NCBI RefSeq assembly: GCF_950295315.1
Contig: NC_080165.1
Coordinates: 2,176,158-2,240,157 of the forward strand
Source: Erinaceus europaeus
Lineage: Eukaryota > Chordata > Mammalia > Eulipotyphla > Erinaceidae
Direction of reading: 5' to 3'
Length of the DNA stretch: 64,000 nt
This document shows, in pieces, positions 54,215-64,000 of this stretch. The notes under the pieces were generated by a model. The model ran no database searches and had not been told where the DNA came from. It saw nothing but the letters and a program-made list of their open reading frames with translations. Within the stretch, counting starts at the first letter, position 1; each line of letters starts with the position of its first letter. A program made the translations under genes and the position numbers.

Positions 54215-55505
54215 TCTTTCTCTGTGTGTATCTTTACACAGGATTGTGGCTCACCTCAGGACACTGCTATTTTCCACCCAATAAAGGTCACTGGGATGAA
54301 ATATCTTCCTCTCTAAAGCCTGTCTGCTCTCCGTGTCTACCCCAGCCATGAGATGATTTGACTATCTATAAACATGTTGACACCAACCTGCTTCAGTGTT
54401 ATGTACTTACTGTAAATGTGGCCTCTAAGCTATGCTATCTTCAGAAATGTGATCTTGGGGAAAAAATGTGCAGCTCTCTTCTGCATTGTCATATCATTTG
54501 ACAATTCTATTATTCTCCACTGGCTTAACTTTGGAGGAATTAAGTGTCAGCAGAAAAATATTTTGTTGGTTTTTATTTCCCAAAGTCCATATTAAGTTTG
54601 TTTTTAAGAAACTGCCACATGATATTGTCTCAATTCATCCATAAAACAAATGACTCTCAAAAAATCTATAAGGTAAAGTAAAAAATAATAATATCTGTCT
54701 TTCCAGTGTTCTAGGGTATTTTTCTGCATAAGCAGAAGGTGAGAATCCCTCCTAAAATGATGATCCTTTAGGAACTTAACTGCTTGCCAGATGCCCAAGG
54801 AGTGTCCAGTCGGCTCTCCCACAAGCAAGAAAAAAAAAAAAAAAGAAGTTATTCAAACACAGTGGTTTGTCTCTATGGTGTGAGTCCACAGTCTCAGCTA
54901 TCAAATTATGTTATATTATTATATATTCTCATATTATTATACAGCCAATATTATCATGACATACAATGACAATGATCTTTGTCATAATGTGCAAGTATGA
55001 GATGATAGACGTTTTTTCATCCCCTATCCCCAGTGTGGGTTCCATGAAAGTTAAGCCAATAATCTTGTCAATGAAAAACTAAGTAATACATACATCTGGT
55101 TTACACACAGGAATATAGGTCTATGTAAACGAAGTTCTAATAGAGAAATGAATTTAACAGAAGTTTTTTATATTACTGTATTTTTCTTGTGCAAATTTTA
55201 GTATGAAGTCCTGAAGTTACACTACTGACCTTGATAATGCTGTAAAAATGGAATGTATAAAAGTAGACTGCCCACCCCTGTACCAAATCCTGTTAACTCT
55301 TCTCCACTCGACAGCAAACACAGGAGATTGTATATGACAGCACCACAGCTGTGTGATCCTCTTCAGTAGCACAAGGAAACAGATGGATCCTAGAGGTACC
55401 AGACATAGATAGATGATAGAGTAGATAGAGACATGCATGAGTGATAAATGGATAACAGGAGAGGTAGACAGGAAAGTGTACAGATAAATAGGTGAGACCT
55501 AGCAT
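54215..55505. other. Unassigned DNA
   Basis: No element or gene recognised; includes a 16-bp A run at about 54,830. Confidence 0.4.
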
Positions 55506-55509
55506 GAGC

Positions 55510-55690
55510 TTTTAAAAATATTTTATTTACTTATTATCTATTACCGGATAGAGACAGAGAGAAATTGAGAGGGGGTGGGAGATAGAGAGGTAGAGAGACA
55601 GAGAGACACCTGCAGCCCTGCTTCACCACTCCTGAAGCTTTCCCCTTGCAGGTGGGTTCAGGGGCTTGAACCTGGGTCCTGTACCACCGG
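55510..55690 (-). mobile_element. SINE, head side truncated
   Basis: TAAAAATATTTTATTTACTTATTATC, GGATAGAGACAGAGAGAAATTGAG and CACCTGCAGCCCTGCTTCACCACTCC; the head stops after CCTGGGTCCTGTACCACCGGCTGG. Confidence 0.82.
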
Positions 55691-55871
55691 CTGGCTTCCC
55701 AGCATGTTCTTCGAATGGCAGTTTACACAATCAGGACATCAGTTTGATTCTGTGTGTCCTTCCTTCTCTCTCTGGCTGCTTATGCAGGAAAGCTGGCTTG
55801 GAACATTCCCTAGTTCTGATTTCCTAGCTGAAAACCAGCTATACATAGTCACTGACAATTAAGAATTTTCT

Positions 55872-56177
55872 TGGGAGTCAGGCGGTAGCGCAGTGGGTTA
55901 AGTACACATGGCAGTGTGAAGCACAAGGACCGGCATAAGGATCCTGGTTCGAGCCCCCGGCTCCCCACCTGCAGGGGAGTCACTTCACAGGCGGTGAAGC
56001 AGGTCTGCAGGTGTCTGTCTTTCTCTCCCTCTCTCTGCCTTCCCCTCCTCTCTCCATTTCTCTCTGTTATATATTACAAGGACAGCATCAATAACAACAA
56101 TAACAACTACAACAATAAAAATGAAAAAGGGCAACAAAAGGGAAAATACATAAATAAATTTTTAAAAATTAAAAAAA
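55872..56177 (+). mobile_element. Full SINE close to consensus
   Basis: The head GGGAGTCAGGCGGTAGCGCAGTGGGTTAAG has an excellent box A. Box B (GGTTCGAGCCCC) follows, then the body and the tail CAACAACAATAACAAC...AAATACATAAATAAA. AAGAATTTTCT is duplicated at 55,861-55,871 and 56,178-56,188. This is the best copy in the window for defining the family. Confidence 0.95.
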
Positions 56178-56329
56178 AAGAATTTTCTCTTCAGTGTAGC
56201 TTTTTGTTTCAGATTTTCATCTAATTATTTTTTTTTCCTTTGTATCTGAGCACTTGCAATACTGCTCCCACCCTTCTCATTTTGGCTTCTGTGTAGTCTC
56301 ACTTTTTTTATTTTTAAAAACAGGATCAG

Positions 56330-56525
56330 GATGCCTGGCAACGTAGCCCACTTGAGTAACACATGGGATTTGCCATGAGCAGAGCCCAGATTCCAGCCCA
56401 GCTCCCCAGGAACTGCTAGAAGCTTGATGCCGTGTCTTGTCTGCTCTCCATCTATCTGTGTCTCAGTGCTTCTGTCTGAGTAAAGTCAGCCTGGAACAGT
56501 GAACATCCAGAGCTTCTTTAAGTTT
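56330..56525 (+). mobile_element. Diverged SINE
   Basis: GGATGCCTGGCAACGTAGCCCACTTGAGTAACAC, GATTCCAGCCCAGCTCCCC, then CTGCTCTCCATC. Partial similarity only. Confidence 0.45.
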
Positions 56526-56569
56526 AAAAACATGGATTCAACTCCTTAGTTATATATATGTAATTTATG

Positions 56570-56700
56570 AATAAGAAAGGAGGAGAGAGAGAAAGAACCA
56601 GCTATCACTCTGGTATATCTGCTGACAAGGATTGAACTCAGGACCTCATGCTTCAGAATCCAATACTTTATCCACTGAGCTACCACCCGGACCACTCAAC
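56570..56700 (-). mobile_element. Second-family tRNA-derived SINE
   Basis: The minus strand reads GGTCCGGGTGGTAGCTCAGTGGATAAAGTATTGGATTCTGAAGCATGAGGTCCTGAGTTCAATCC, then ACCAGAGTGATAGCTGGTTC; it is the same family as 33,097. Its head resembles a functional tRNA promoter. Confidence 0.85.
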
Positions 56701-57290
56701 TCCTCCTTTTGTGAAGCAAGTCTCCAAAATTTTTGTCAAGACTCTAAGCATGTTACCTGATATCAAGAGTCTAAATCAACTAAACACTTGGCTATCCAGC
56801 ACAGTCACTGATTCTTCAAAGACCGCCCAGAGAACGCAGCATTTCCTCATTCTGGGGATGAAAAGACTGAATCTCAGAGGTTTAAGAAGACCGACTCACA
56901 GAAGATATTATGGAGTAGTGCACTCATTGGCAGCAAATTTTAGATCGTGCAGTGGTCTCTGTTACCTAAGTATACTTCTTCATTCCCATTCAGGAAATCC
57001 CCCCAAACTCAAGGCCTTCCTTATATTTCTCCATATTTCACTCTAACACTTGTAATACCTATTTTATTGAGCCACTTGGTGTGATTTTTAAAGTAAGAAA
57101 CTTTTATTACTAATTTAGCAGACTTTAGATTTAAATGAAAGAATTAAGAAAAATTATTACAGATTATTATAAAGCTCCTGTCAAAAAAAAAATAAGATCT
57201 CATTTTTGTCAATCCTCTACAAATTCTACTAAGTAACCAGTAATCAAAATCAAGAATTACTGACATATTTTTATAAATGAGCAGTATCCT
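56701..57290. other. Unassigned DNA
   Basis: Plus-strand frame 56,648-57,046 (132 codons) begins within a SINE and has no domain; not called. Confidence 0.4.
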
Positions 57291-57294
57291 GGAG

Positions 57295-57503
57295 CAGGTG
57301 GTGGTGCACCTGATGAGCGAACATGTTACAATATTCAGGACCCAGGTTCAAGCCCCCAGTCCCCACCTGCAGGGGGAAAGCTTTGCGAGTGGTGAAGCAG
57401 GACTGATGATGTTTCTGTGTCTCTGTCACTCTCTACCCCCTCTTGCCTCTTGATTTCTGGCTGTCTCTATCCAATAAATAAATAAAATAATCTAAACATT
57501 TAA
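57295..57503 (+). mobile_element. SINE
   Basis: GGAGCAGGTGGTGGTGCACCTGATGAGCG, GGTTCAAGCCCCCAGTCCCCACCTGCAGGGGG, GGTGAAGCAGGACTG; AATAAATAAATAAAATAA tail. Confidence 0.88.
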
Positions 57504-57894
57504 AAAGAAGAATCCTGAAAATAGAAGTGCAGTGTTTAAAAATTGTCCACATTTCTTCAACATGTCAGTCTGCAAGCACAGGCCCAGATACTCAGTATAT
57601 CAGAAGATACTTAGCAGAGAAGGACTAGCTCACCACAAGCTGGGAGAACAAGCTAGAACAGAGAATGGAAAGCCGCGTGTTTCAGTAAATATTAACACAG
57701 GTCACAGTTCCATTGTTTGATTTAGAGAAATATGGAGAGGTACAAATGCTTCCTGTGTTTTTATTACTTAAGCTGCTACTGGTGCAAATCTGCAGCAAGA
57801 TTTCAAGGTGATTCCCTGTTGTTGTTTCCATGGAGCTGGTATGTCACCTACTGAAGTGTTCTTGGAAAAGACTACTAGTCTCTATACTGTCTCC

Positions 57895-58050
57895 TCTCCC
57901 CCATCTCTCTCTCTCTCCTCTCTCTCTCTCCCTCTCCCTCTCCCTCTCCCTCTTCTTCTCCCTCTCCTCTATCTCTCCCTCTCCTATATATCTCTCTCTC
58001 CCTCTCCTCTCCTCTTATCTCTCTCTCTCTGTCTCTCTCTCTGCTGAACT
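57895..58050. repeat. (CTCTCC)n pyrimidine tract
   Basis: About 155 bp of CT-rich repeats; the Ser/Leu-rich frames across it are artefacts. Confidence 0.93.
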
Positions 58051-58465
58051 ATTTATCTAGCTTCTCTGCTGGCTCAGACCTTAATCTTTATGTATGCTCA
58101 CTTTAATTATTTTGATGATTTCCATTAAAGATATGCCAATCATGTTTAAACCACTCCCTTGAAACATATAAAAGAGGTAAGCAAAGTAAGTGTGTGCTTT
58201 GAAGAAAGAAAGAAGCCACGACTTCTATTTTCAGCAATTATTATTTCACGTTGGAGATATAAAAAAAATGTGTGTACATTACAGAAGTATGATCTTGTAA
58301 TTCTGTTTCAAGGTCAACTAAAATTCCAGGGCAAAATCTGTTCACTGTCACCACCAGCATGATCGCAATGCTCACACCTTGCTCAAAGTGGGCGGGGAGG
58401 ACTGTGAGAAACAGATCTGGTTCAAATCATTTATTTCACTTTAAATACATACCAGATGCTTTGCT
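58051..58465. other. Unassigned DNA
   Basis: Nothing recognised. Confidence 0.4.
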
Positions 58466-58469
58466 ACCA

Positions 58470-58490
58470 CACACACACACACACACACAA
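58470..58490. repeat. (CA)n microsatellite
   Basis: About ten CA units. Confidence 0.9.
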
Positions 58491-58519
58491 AAAGGAAATT
58501 AAGTAAAGATGATCTAGGT

Positions 58520-58729
58520 GCTAAGAGGACAGCTGGTGGTACACCTGGCTGAGCGCACACATAATATTCAAGGATGCAGGTTCAAGCCCCAGCTGTCCCA
58601 GCTCCCTACATGCAGGGGGAAGCTTCCTGAGCGGTGAAGCAGGACTGCAGGTGTCTCTCTGTCTCTCTCCATCTCTTTCTCCTCCTTCCCTCTCAATTTC
58701 TCTTTCTCTCCAATAATAAATAAATAAAA

Positions 58730-58740
<11 letters not shown>
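58520..58740 (+). mobile_element. SINE
   Basis: AGAGGACAGCTGGTGGTACACCTGGCTGAG, GGTTCAAGCCCCAGC, CATGCAGGGGGAAGCTTCCTGAGCGGTGAAGCAGGACTGCAGGTGTC; AATAAATAAATAAAAG tail running into (TA)n. Confidence 0.88.

Positions 58741-58775
<35 letters not shown>
58731..58775. repeat. (TA)n microsatellite in SINE tail
   Basis: About 22 TA units starting at the end of the SINE tail. Confidence 0.95.
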
Positions 58776-58776
<1 letters not shown>

Positions 58777-59974
58777 CTAAAAGAGAGAGAGAATCTAGAG
58801 ATTCTCTAGAAGTTCAAGTGAATGATGTCTGCGGAAGTGAGTCTGCCTCTCGGTCTGTGGGTATTTATTTGTTCTTCATAAGTGTGAATGCATTTCAACA
58901 TCTCCAATAACCTGTGTGTGGCTTTTAAACTCTCCTGTGAACTTTTTGAAATGCATTCCTATTTTGAATTGATCATCAAAGTTCTTGACACAGGCTTATT
59001 TTGTATTTATGTAAGAATTACAGTTTGACTTAAAAAAACATATGCTTTAGTAATGTTCGTCTACTAGGTATAAAAATTGAAGTGAATAGACTTGAATATA
59101 GGCTGGGATATCAAGCTGAAAGGACAAAGAGAATGCTCCCCCCCCCACACAGGGGTATTATCTGCTTTTAAAAAATCATAATGTCGCCTCAGCTTATGGC
59201 TATGACAAAACGTATACATGGTACCTTGTGGTCTGGGCTTCCAAGCTGGCATTCACAAAAGTCTGCTTCAGCCATCCAGAAGACCACAGCTGGATGGACG
59301 GGCTTTATGGGTTACTATCCCCACCCTAACCCTGCCCCATCACAAGCATAAACCCTGCATCCACAAGGAGTGAAAGCTTGAACATAGCTCAAGCCCATCT
59401 TGCTAACATAGAACCTCATAAAAATCTTAATCCTGAAATCTATCTTTTAAAAATGCAAAGCCCATAGCATGGTCCTAGTAGAAAAACCATGATCAGAACT
59501 AGCTTTGCATTGAAATGACCACATAACCCAGCAGCCCTGCCTCACTGCCATCAGATCAGGAGCTATTTCCATACGGACTTCTCCAAACCTTCTGGGTGCT
59601 GGTGCTGACAGATGGGCAGTTTGGGAAAAGGTGAGTAATGGAGTCAGGGATACCTTTGCCTCTAAGACCTCTTATAAATGAGCCACAGGAACCCCACCAG
59701 GTATGTCCCCAGTATATGGATTGCCTTTGGTAAAAATTAGTTGGTGATGGAATATGAAAATGAAGGGTAGTCTTATTTTGAAGATAGTATTTAATCAAGG
59801 ACCAATATAAAGTGAAAAACCTGTTTGGAAATCATATAGCTTAAGTGAAAAAAATATTCAGTTTCAACTATTTAAAAAAAAGAAGCTAAGAAAGACAAGC
59901 CAAATATGGCTGATATGAAGTGTGAGGTACGTGATAACTCTGGAACAGTAAGGCCCTTTAGGATCCTCAAATTT
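58776..59974. other. Unassigned DNA, possibly an old retroviral remnant near 59,230-59,800
   Basis: The minus-strand frame 59,798-59,556 (80 codons) and the surrounding composition are reminiscent of decayed ERV sequence, but no motif can be named. Confidence 0.25.
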
Positions 59975-60085
59975 AGTTTTTATTATCTTTATTTATTATA
60001 TCTATATAGTTATTGGCTAGAGATAGGCAGACATTGAGAGGGCAGGGGGAGACGGGGGAAGAGAGAGAGACAGAAAGACACCTGC
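59975..60085 (-). mobile_element. SINE cut by L1-C
   Basis: The minus-strand tail (TTATTATCTTTATTTATTATATC), GGCTAGAGATAGGCAGACATTGAG and AAAGACACCTGC stop abruptly at 60,085, where L1-C starts. Confidence 0.82.
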
Positions 60086-61357
60086 GGGGAGGAGGAAGAT
60101 GGCAGACTGAGAAGCTGCTAACAGCGAGTGCTCTGATCGCATTGTCGGCAACAGTAGGATTTTCTGCCTTTAGCAGGCCAGTCAATAAGGGGTGACACCA
60201 AAGAGGTGATTATAATTTAATTTGGGTTAAGAATTAGAGTAAAGGTGACACGGACTAGCGGGGCTCCAGACTTCCCAGGCAGCGCCGGGCAAGGCGAGTG
60301 CACCGGGCATTGTCCTCCGCCCAGGAAGGCGGCTCCTCTGCCGGTTGCAGAGCGCAGTGGGCAGAGGACCCGGAGAGAGCACTTTAGCTCGGGGGCTTTC
60401 TCTTGGGAGTCTCCAGGGTCCACCACGACCCTGAGGGTGGATCCAAAGACTTCTTGAGTACAGCTCTCATTGGATCAAAGGACTTGGAGCTAGTTTTCAT
60501 TTTCGAGAAATCCTTTAAAAAAGTCTGGAGGGGGTGTTTCCCGGAAGATGGCGGACGGAGAAGCTGCTAGTCTCTGAGCTCTGAACACACTCCCCTGGAG
60601 ACAATAGGATTTCTGCCTTTAGCAGGCCAGCCAATAAGGTGTCCTTAGACACCAAGGAGGTGACTATAACTTAATTTGGGTTAAGAATTAGAGTAGGGAA
60701 AAAAATTCTTTTTTCCCTTTTAATTTTCAAGCATACATCCTTCCCGCTGCCCCTCTCCCCATAAGCAGTTCCTGGGACCAGCTCCTAGCAGGATAACCCA
60801 TACCACCAAACAGGGTGTTTTTTTTGAATTCACTGATACACATTTGGGAAGTTCGTTGCACTGCTCTTTAATTACAACTCTTCTTCTTATCTTCTGCCTT
60901 TTTTCTCTCTTATCTCTCTCTCTCTCTTTTATAATCTTGTCATACACTTCTTTCTTATTTGCCTTTCTGAATTTGTGAATTACTTTGGGGAAGAAATATG
61001 ACTCAGAGTGGACTCTCTATGTGGGTATCTCTGCTCTAGTTCCCTTTCCCCTCTTGTTACCCCTAGAATATACACTGGATAGTAGATTTGCATAACTGTC
61101 TATTCTTGCTATCCTCTCTTTCTTTTCTCTTTCTTCACTGGGATTTGGTTACTATTTTTTCACGGACTGGAGAAATTGTTTGGCTAACTGGTAACGATTA
61201 AACTACTTCAATACTTACTTCAGTTGCTACTGTAATTCCGGAGGTTGGTGAGTGCAATTGTCATAAAGGTATTTAGTACAGTGTTACTTGTACTCAAGAC
61301 ACAACTACTGAGGAACAACAGAGCATAAAAAAAGAGAGAAACACATAAATTTAAAAA
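60086..61357 (+). promoter_or_regulatory. L1-C 5' UTR with two YY1-like motifs
   Basis: AAGATGGCAGACTGAGAAG lies at 60,096 and AAGATGGCGGACGGAGAAG at 60,545. The blocks after each (GGATTT..TGCCTTTAGCAGGCCAG) are homologous, as in L1-A. The spacing is 449 bp here and 454 bp in L1-A. Confidence 0.68.
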
Positions 61358-62271
61358 ATGGGTAGATTGAAAACAATTAAAACTGCTACTCCAATGAATG
61401 AAGACAAGTGCCCAGAAGAAACAACAAATCAGCCAGAAGTAACCATAGATAAGAAAAGTATGCAAGCAATAATAAACTTATTAATCACAGAAATGAAAAC
61501 AACATTGGAGGAAAGGAATGGCAGTATTAGGGAAACAACAGTTGAGACCCCCAAGGAAAATACTGATTATCTTGAGGCAATTAGAGAACTGAAAGCTGAA
61601 ATAGCTGTAATGAAGAAAGAAGCTGAGGCAAGGGAAAGCAGACTACAGAAGCAGAAAACAGAATTAGTCAGACAGAGGATGAGTTAGAGAAAACTAAGAA
61701 AGAGGTAAAAGAGCTTAAAAAGAGATTGAGAGACACTGAAAACAACAACAGAGACATATGGGATGATATCAAAAGAAGTAACATTCATATAATTGGCCTG
61801 CCAGAGGAAGAAAGAGAGGAAGGGGAAGCAAACATTCTAGAGGAAATAATACAAGAAAACTTCCCAGATCTGAATAACAGAAAGGATATCAAGGTTCAAG
61901 AGGCCCAGAGAGTACGAAACAGAATCAACCCAGACCTGAAGACACCAAGACACATCATAGTCACAATGAGAAGAAGTAAGGATAAAGAAAGCATAATAAA
62001 GGCTGCAAGAGAGAAACAAAAAGTCACATACAGGGGAAAACCCATAAGATTATCTGCAGAATTCTCAACTCAAACTCTAAAAGCCAGAAGGGAGTGGCAA
62101 GATATCTATTGAGCCCTGAATGAAAAAGGGTTTCAACCAAGGATAATATATCCTGCTACACTTTCATTCAAGCTAGATGGAGGGATCAAAACCTTCTTAG
62201 ACAAACAACAGTTAAAGGAGGCAACCATCACCAAGCCGGCCCTGAAAGAGGTTCTAAAAGACCTCTTATAA
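61358..62271 (+). pseudogene. L1-C ORF1, frameshifted
   Basis: It starts ATGGGTAGATTGAAAAC. A 1-nt deletion near 61,645 (in the AGACTAACTGAAGCAG region) shifts the frame, and the downstream frame is open from about 61,700 to a TGA at 62,110 that replaces CGA (CpG decay). The end TAA is at 62,269. Coiled-coil and RRM-like segments are as in L1-B. Confidence 0.92.
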
Positions 62272-62331
62272 ACAAGAACATCACTATAGTACTTGCAATA
62301 TATGAGAGTAAACAAATTGTTTTTTAGAACA

Positions 62332-64000
62332 ATGGCACTACAATACATTAAATCCATAATATCAATAAATGTCAATGGCTTAAACTCACCCATCAAAAGG
62401 CACAGGGTGGGGGGATGGATCAGAAAACATAACCCAACCATATGCTGCTTGCAAGAATCCCATCTGTCACAAGATAAACACAGACTTAATGTGAAAGGAT
62501 GGAAAACTATCATACAGGCTAACGGTCCACAAAAAAGGGCAGGAACAGCCATTCTCATCTCAGACACGATAGATTTTAAATTAAATAAAGTAATAAAATA
62601 TAGGCAAGGGCATTACATAATGATTACAGGATCAATCAGCCAAGAAGACTTAACAATTATTAACATCTATGCACCCAACGAGGGACCATCTAAATACATT
62701 AAGCACCTACTGAAGAATTTCAAAAATACATCAATAGTAATACAATAATAGTGGGAGACTTCAATACCCCACTCTCACACTTAGACAGATCAACAAAGCA
62801 GAGAACCAATAAAGATACAAGAGAATTGAATGAAGAGATTGACAGACTAGACCTCTTGGACATTTTCAGACTCCTCCACCCCCCAAAACTGGAATACACC
62901 TTCTTTTCAAATCCACATAACATACTCAAGGATAGACCACATGTTGGGCCACAAAGACAGCATCAATAAATTCAAGAGCATTGTAATCCTCCCAAGTATC
63001 TTCTCAGACCACAGTGGAGTAAAACTAACATTTAAAAACAAACGGAAAATTATTAAAAGACATAGAATTTGGAAACTAAAGAACATGCTCCTTAAGAACC
63101 ACTGGGTCACAGACTCACTCAAACAGGAAATTCAAATGTTAATGGAAACTAATGAAAATGAATACACAGCCTATCAAAATATTTGGGACACAGCTAAAGC
63201 AGTACTGAGAGGGAAACTTATAGCCATACAATCACATATTAAACACCAAGAAGAAGCTCAAATGAACGACCTTACTGCACACCTCAAGGACTTAGAGGAA
63301 GAGGAACAAAGGAACCCTAAAGCAACCAGAAGGACAGAAATCACTAAAGTTACAGCAGAAATAAACCACATCAAAAATAAAAGAACCATACAAAAGATCA
63401 ATGAAGCCAAATGTTGGTTCTTTGAAAGATTAAACAAAATTGACAAACCCCTAGTCAGACTCACCAAACAAAAAAGAGAGAAGACTCAAATTAATAGAAT
63501 TGTAAACGATGGAGGAGATATCACAACTGACACCACAGAAATCCAGAGAATCCTGCGAAACTTCTATAAAGAACTATATGCCACCAAGCTAGAGAATCTG
63601 GAAGAAATGGAACAATTCCTAGAAACCTATGCACTTCCAAAACTGAACCAAGAAGAACTACAAAATCTAAATGCACCAATCACAGACAAAGAAATTGAAA
63701 CCGTTATTAAGAATCTCCCCAACAACAAAAGTCCTGGACCAGATGGCTTCACAAACGAATTCTACAAAAATTTCAGGAAACAGTTAATACCCATACTTCT
63801 TAAGCTATTCCATAAGATGGAAGAAACAGGAATACTCCCTTCCACCTTCTATGAAGCCAACATCACCCTGATACCAAAAGCTGATAGGGGGAGAACAAAA
63901 AAGGAAAACTACAGACCAATATCTCTGATGAACATTGATGCCAAAATATTAAACAAGATCTTGGCCAACCGATACAGCAACACATCAAAAAGATTGTTCA
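62332..64000 (+). pseudogene. L1-C ORF2, partial and frameshifted
   Basis: ATGGCACTACAATAC starts the endonuclease ([24 protein letters not shown]). Frameshifts occur near 62,716 (the sequence CTACTGAAGAATTTC lacks 3-4 nt relative to L1-A) and near 62,930, followed by others. PGPDGF of the RT is reached at about 63,735. The FADD box lies beyond the window. Confidence 0.9.

Larger units (their letters stand above)
60086..64000 (+). mobile_element. L1-C: LINE-1, 5' complete, runs off the window
   Basis: It begins GGGGAGGAGGAAGATGGC, almost the same point as L1-A. It has both promoter blocks (AAGATGG at 60,096 and 60,545), ORF1 from 61,358, ORF2 from 62,332, and is still in the RT domain at 64,000. 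Collinear with L1-A at high identity. Both frames are damaged. Confidence 0.93.

Noticed and set aside
55872..55960. tRNA gene at a SINE head with good box A and box B
   Set aside because: No cloverleaf with paired acceptor ends; it is continuous with the SINE body and tail.
57808..58060. Ser/Leu-rich frames on the plus strand
   Set aside because: Artefacts of the (CTCTCC)n pyrimidine tract.

Overview
This is a mammalian intergenic window made almost entirely of transposable elements. No host protein-coding gene, tRNA gene, rRNA gene or CRISPR array can be supported. Dozens of tRNA-derived SINEs carry a pol III box A/box B head followed by a CACCTGCAG...GGTGAAGCAGGTCTGCAGGTGTC body. Together with their CT-rich/CAA-rich tails and the L1 subfamily present, they point to a hedgehog (Erinaceus-like) genome. 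That species call rests on recognising the SINEs, not on a database search.

Layout. Positions 1-21,000 hold SINEs, old L1 pieces, simple repeats and two clean minisatellites (3 x 81 bp at 5,773 and 3 x 53 bp at 10,921). At 2,218-3,883 lies the most unexpected object: a non-L1 LINE of Jockey/arthropod-pol type on the minus strand. It has a 493-codon reverse-transcriptase frame broken by one TGA, an inverted endonuclease fragment at its 5' side, and a perfect 12-bp target-site duplication inside a hedgehog-type SINE. Positions 21,091-28,264 are a full-length L1 (L1-A, plus strand) with a 14-bp duplication and dead ORF1 and ORF2. Positions 28,280-33,750 hold SINEs, minisatellites and unassigned DNA.

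Positions 33,751-42,159 are the retroviral part. A solo LTR (33,751-34,212) is followed by a complete endogenous class II (beta/IAP-like) provirus on the minus strand (34,462-42,159). The provirus has open gag, pro and pol, no recognisable env, two 448-bp LTRs differing at about 6 sites, a lysine-type primer-binding site, a polypurine tract, a canonical UUUAAAC frameshift heptamer and a perfect 6-bp duplication (CCTTCT). Positions 44,194-52,125 are a second near-full-length L1 (L1-B, minus strand) with an intact ORF1. Its ORF2 is broken by stops and by a solo LTR (49,207-49,646) with a perfect 6-bp duplication. The 5' end of L1-B abuts, head to head, a plus-strand L1 3' end (52,126-52,370). 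Positions 52,400-60,085 are SINE-rich, and a third L1 (L1-C, plus strand) starts at 60,086 inside a SINE and runs off the window.

How the parts fit together. The window records nested retrotransposition. SINEs and L1s are targets for a foreign-looking LINE, further L1s and LTR elements. L1 machinery very likely mobilised the SINEs, which show 8-15 bp duplications and A-rich tails. The provirus and the solo LTRs share U3 sequence and form one recently active LTR family. Reading frames, duplications and motifs were read directly from the sequence; family placements come from motif recognition, and ages are inference.
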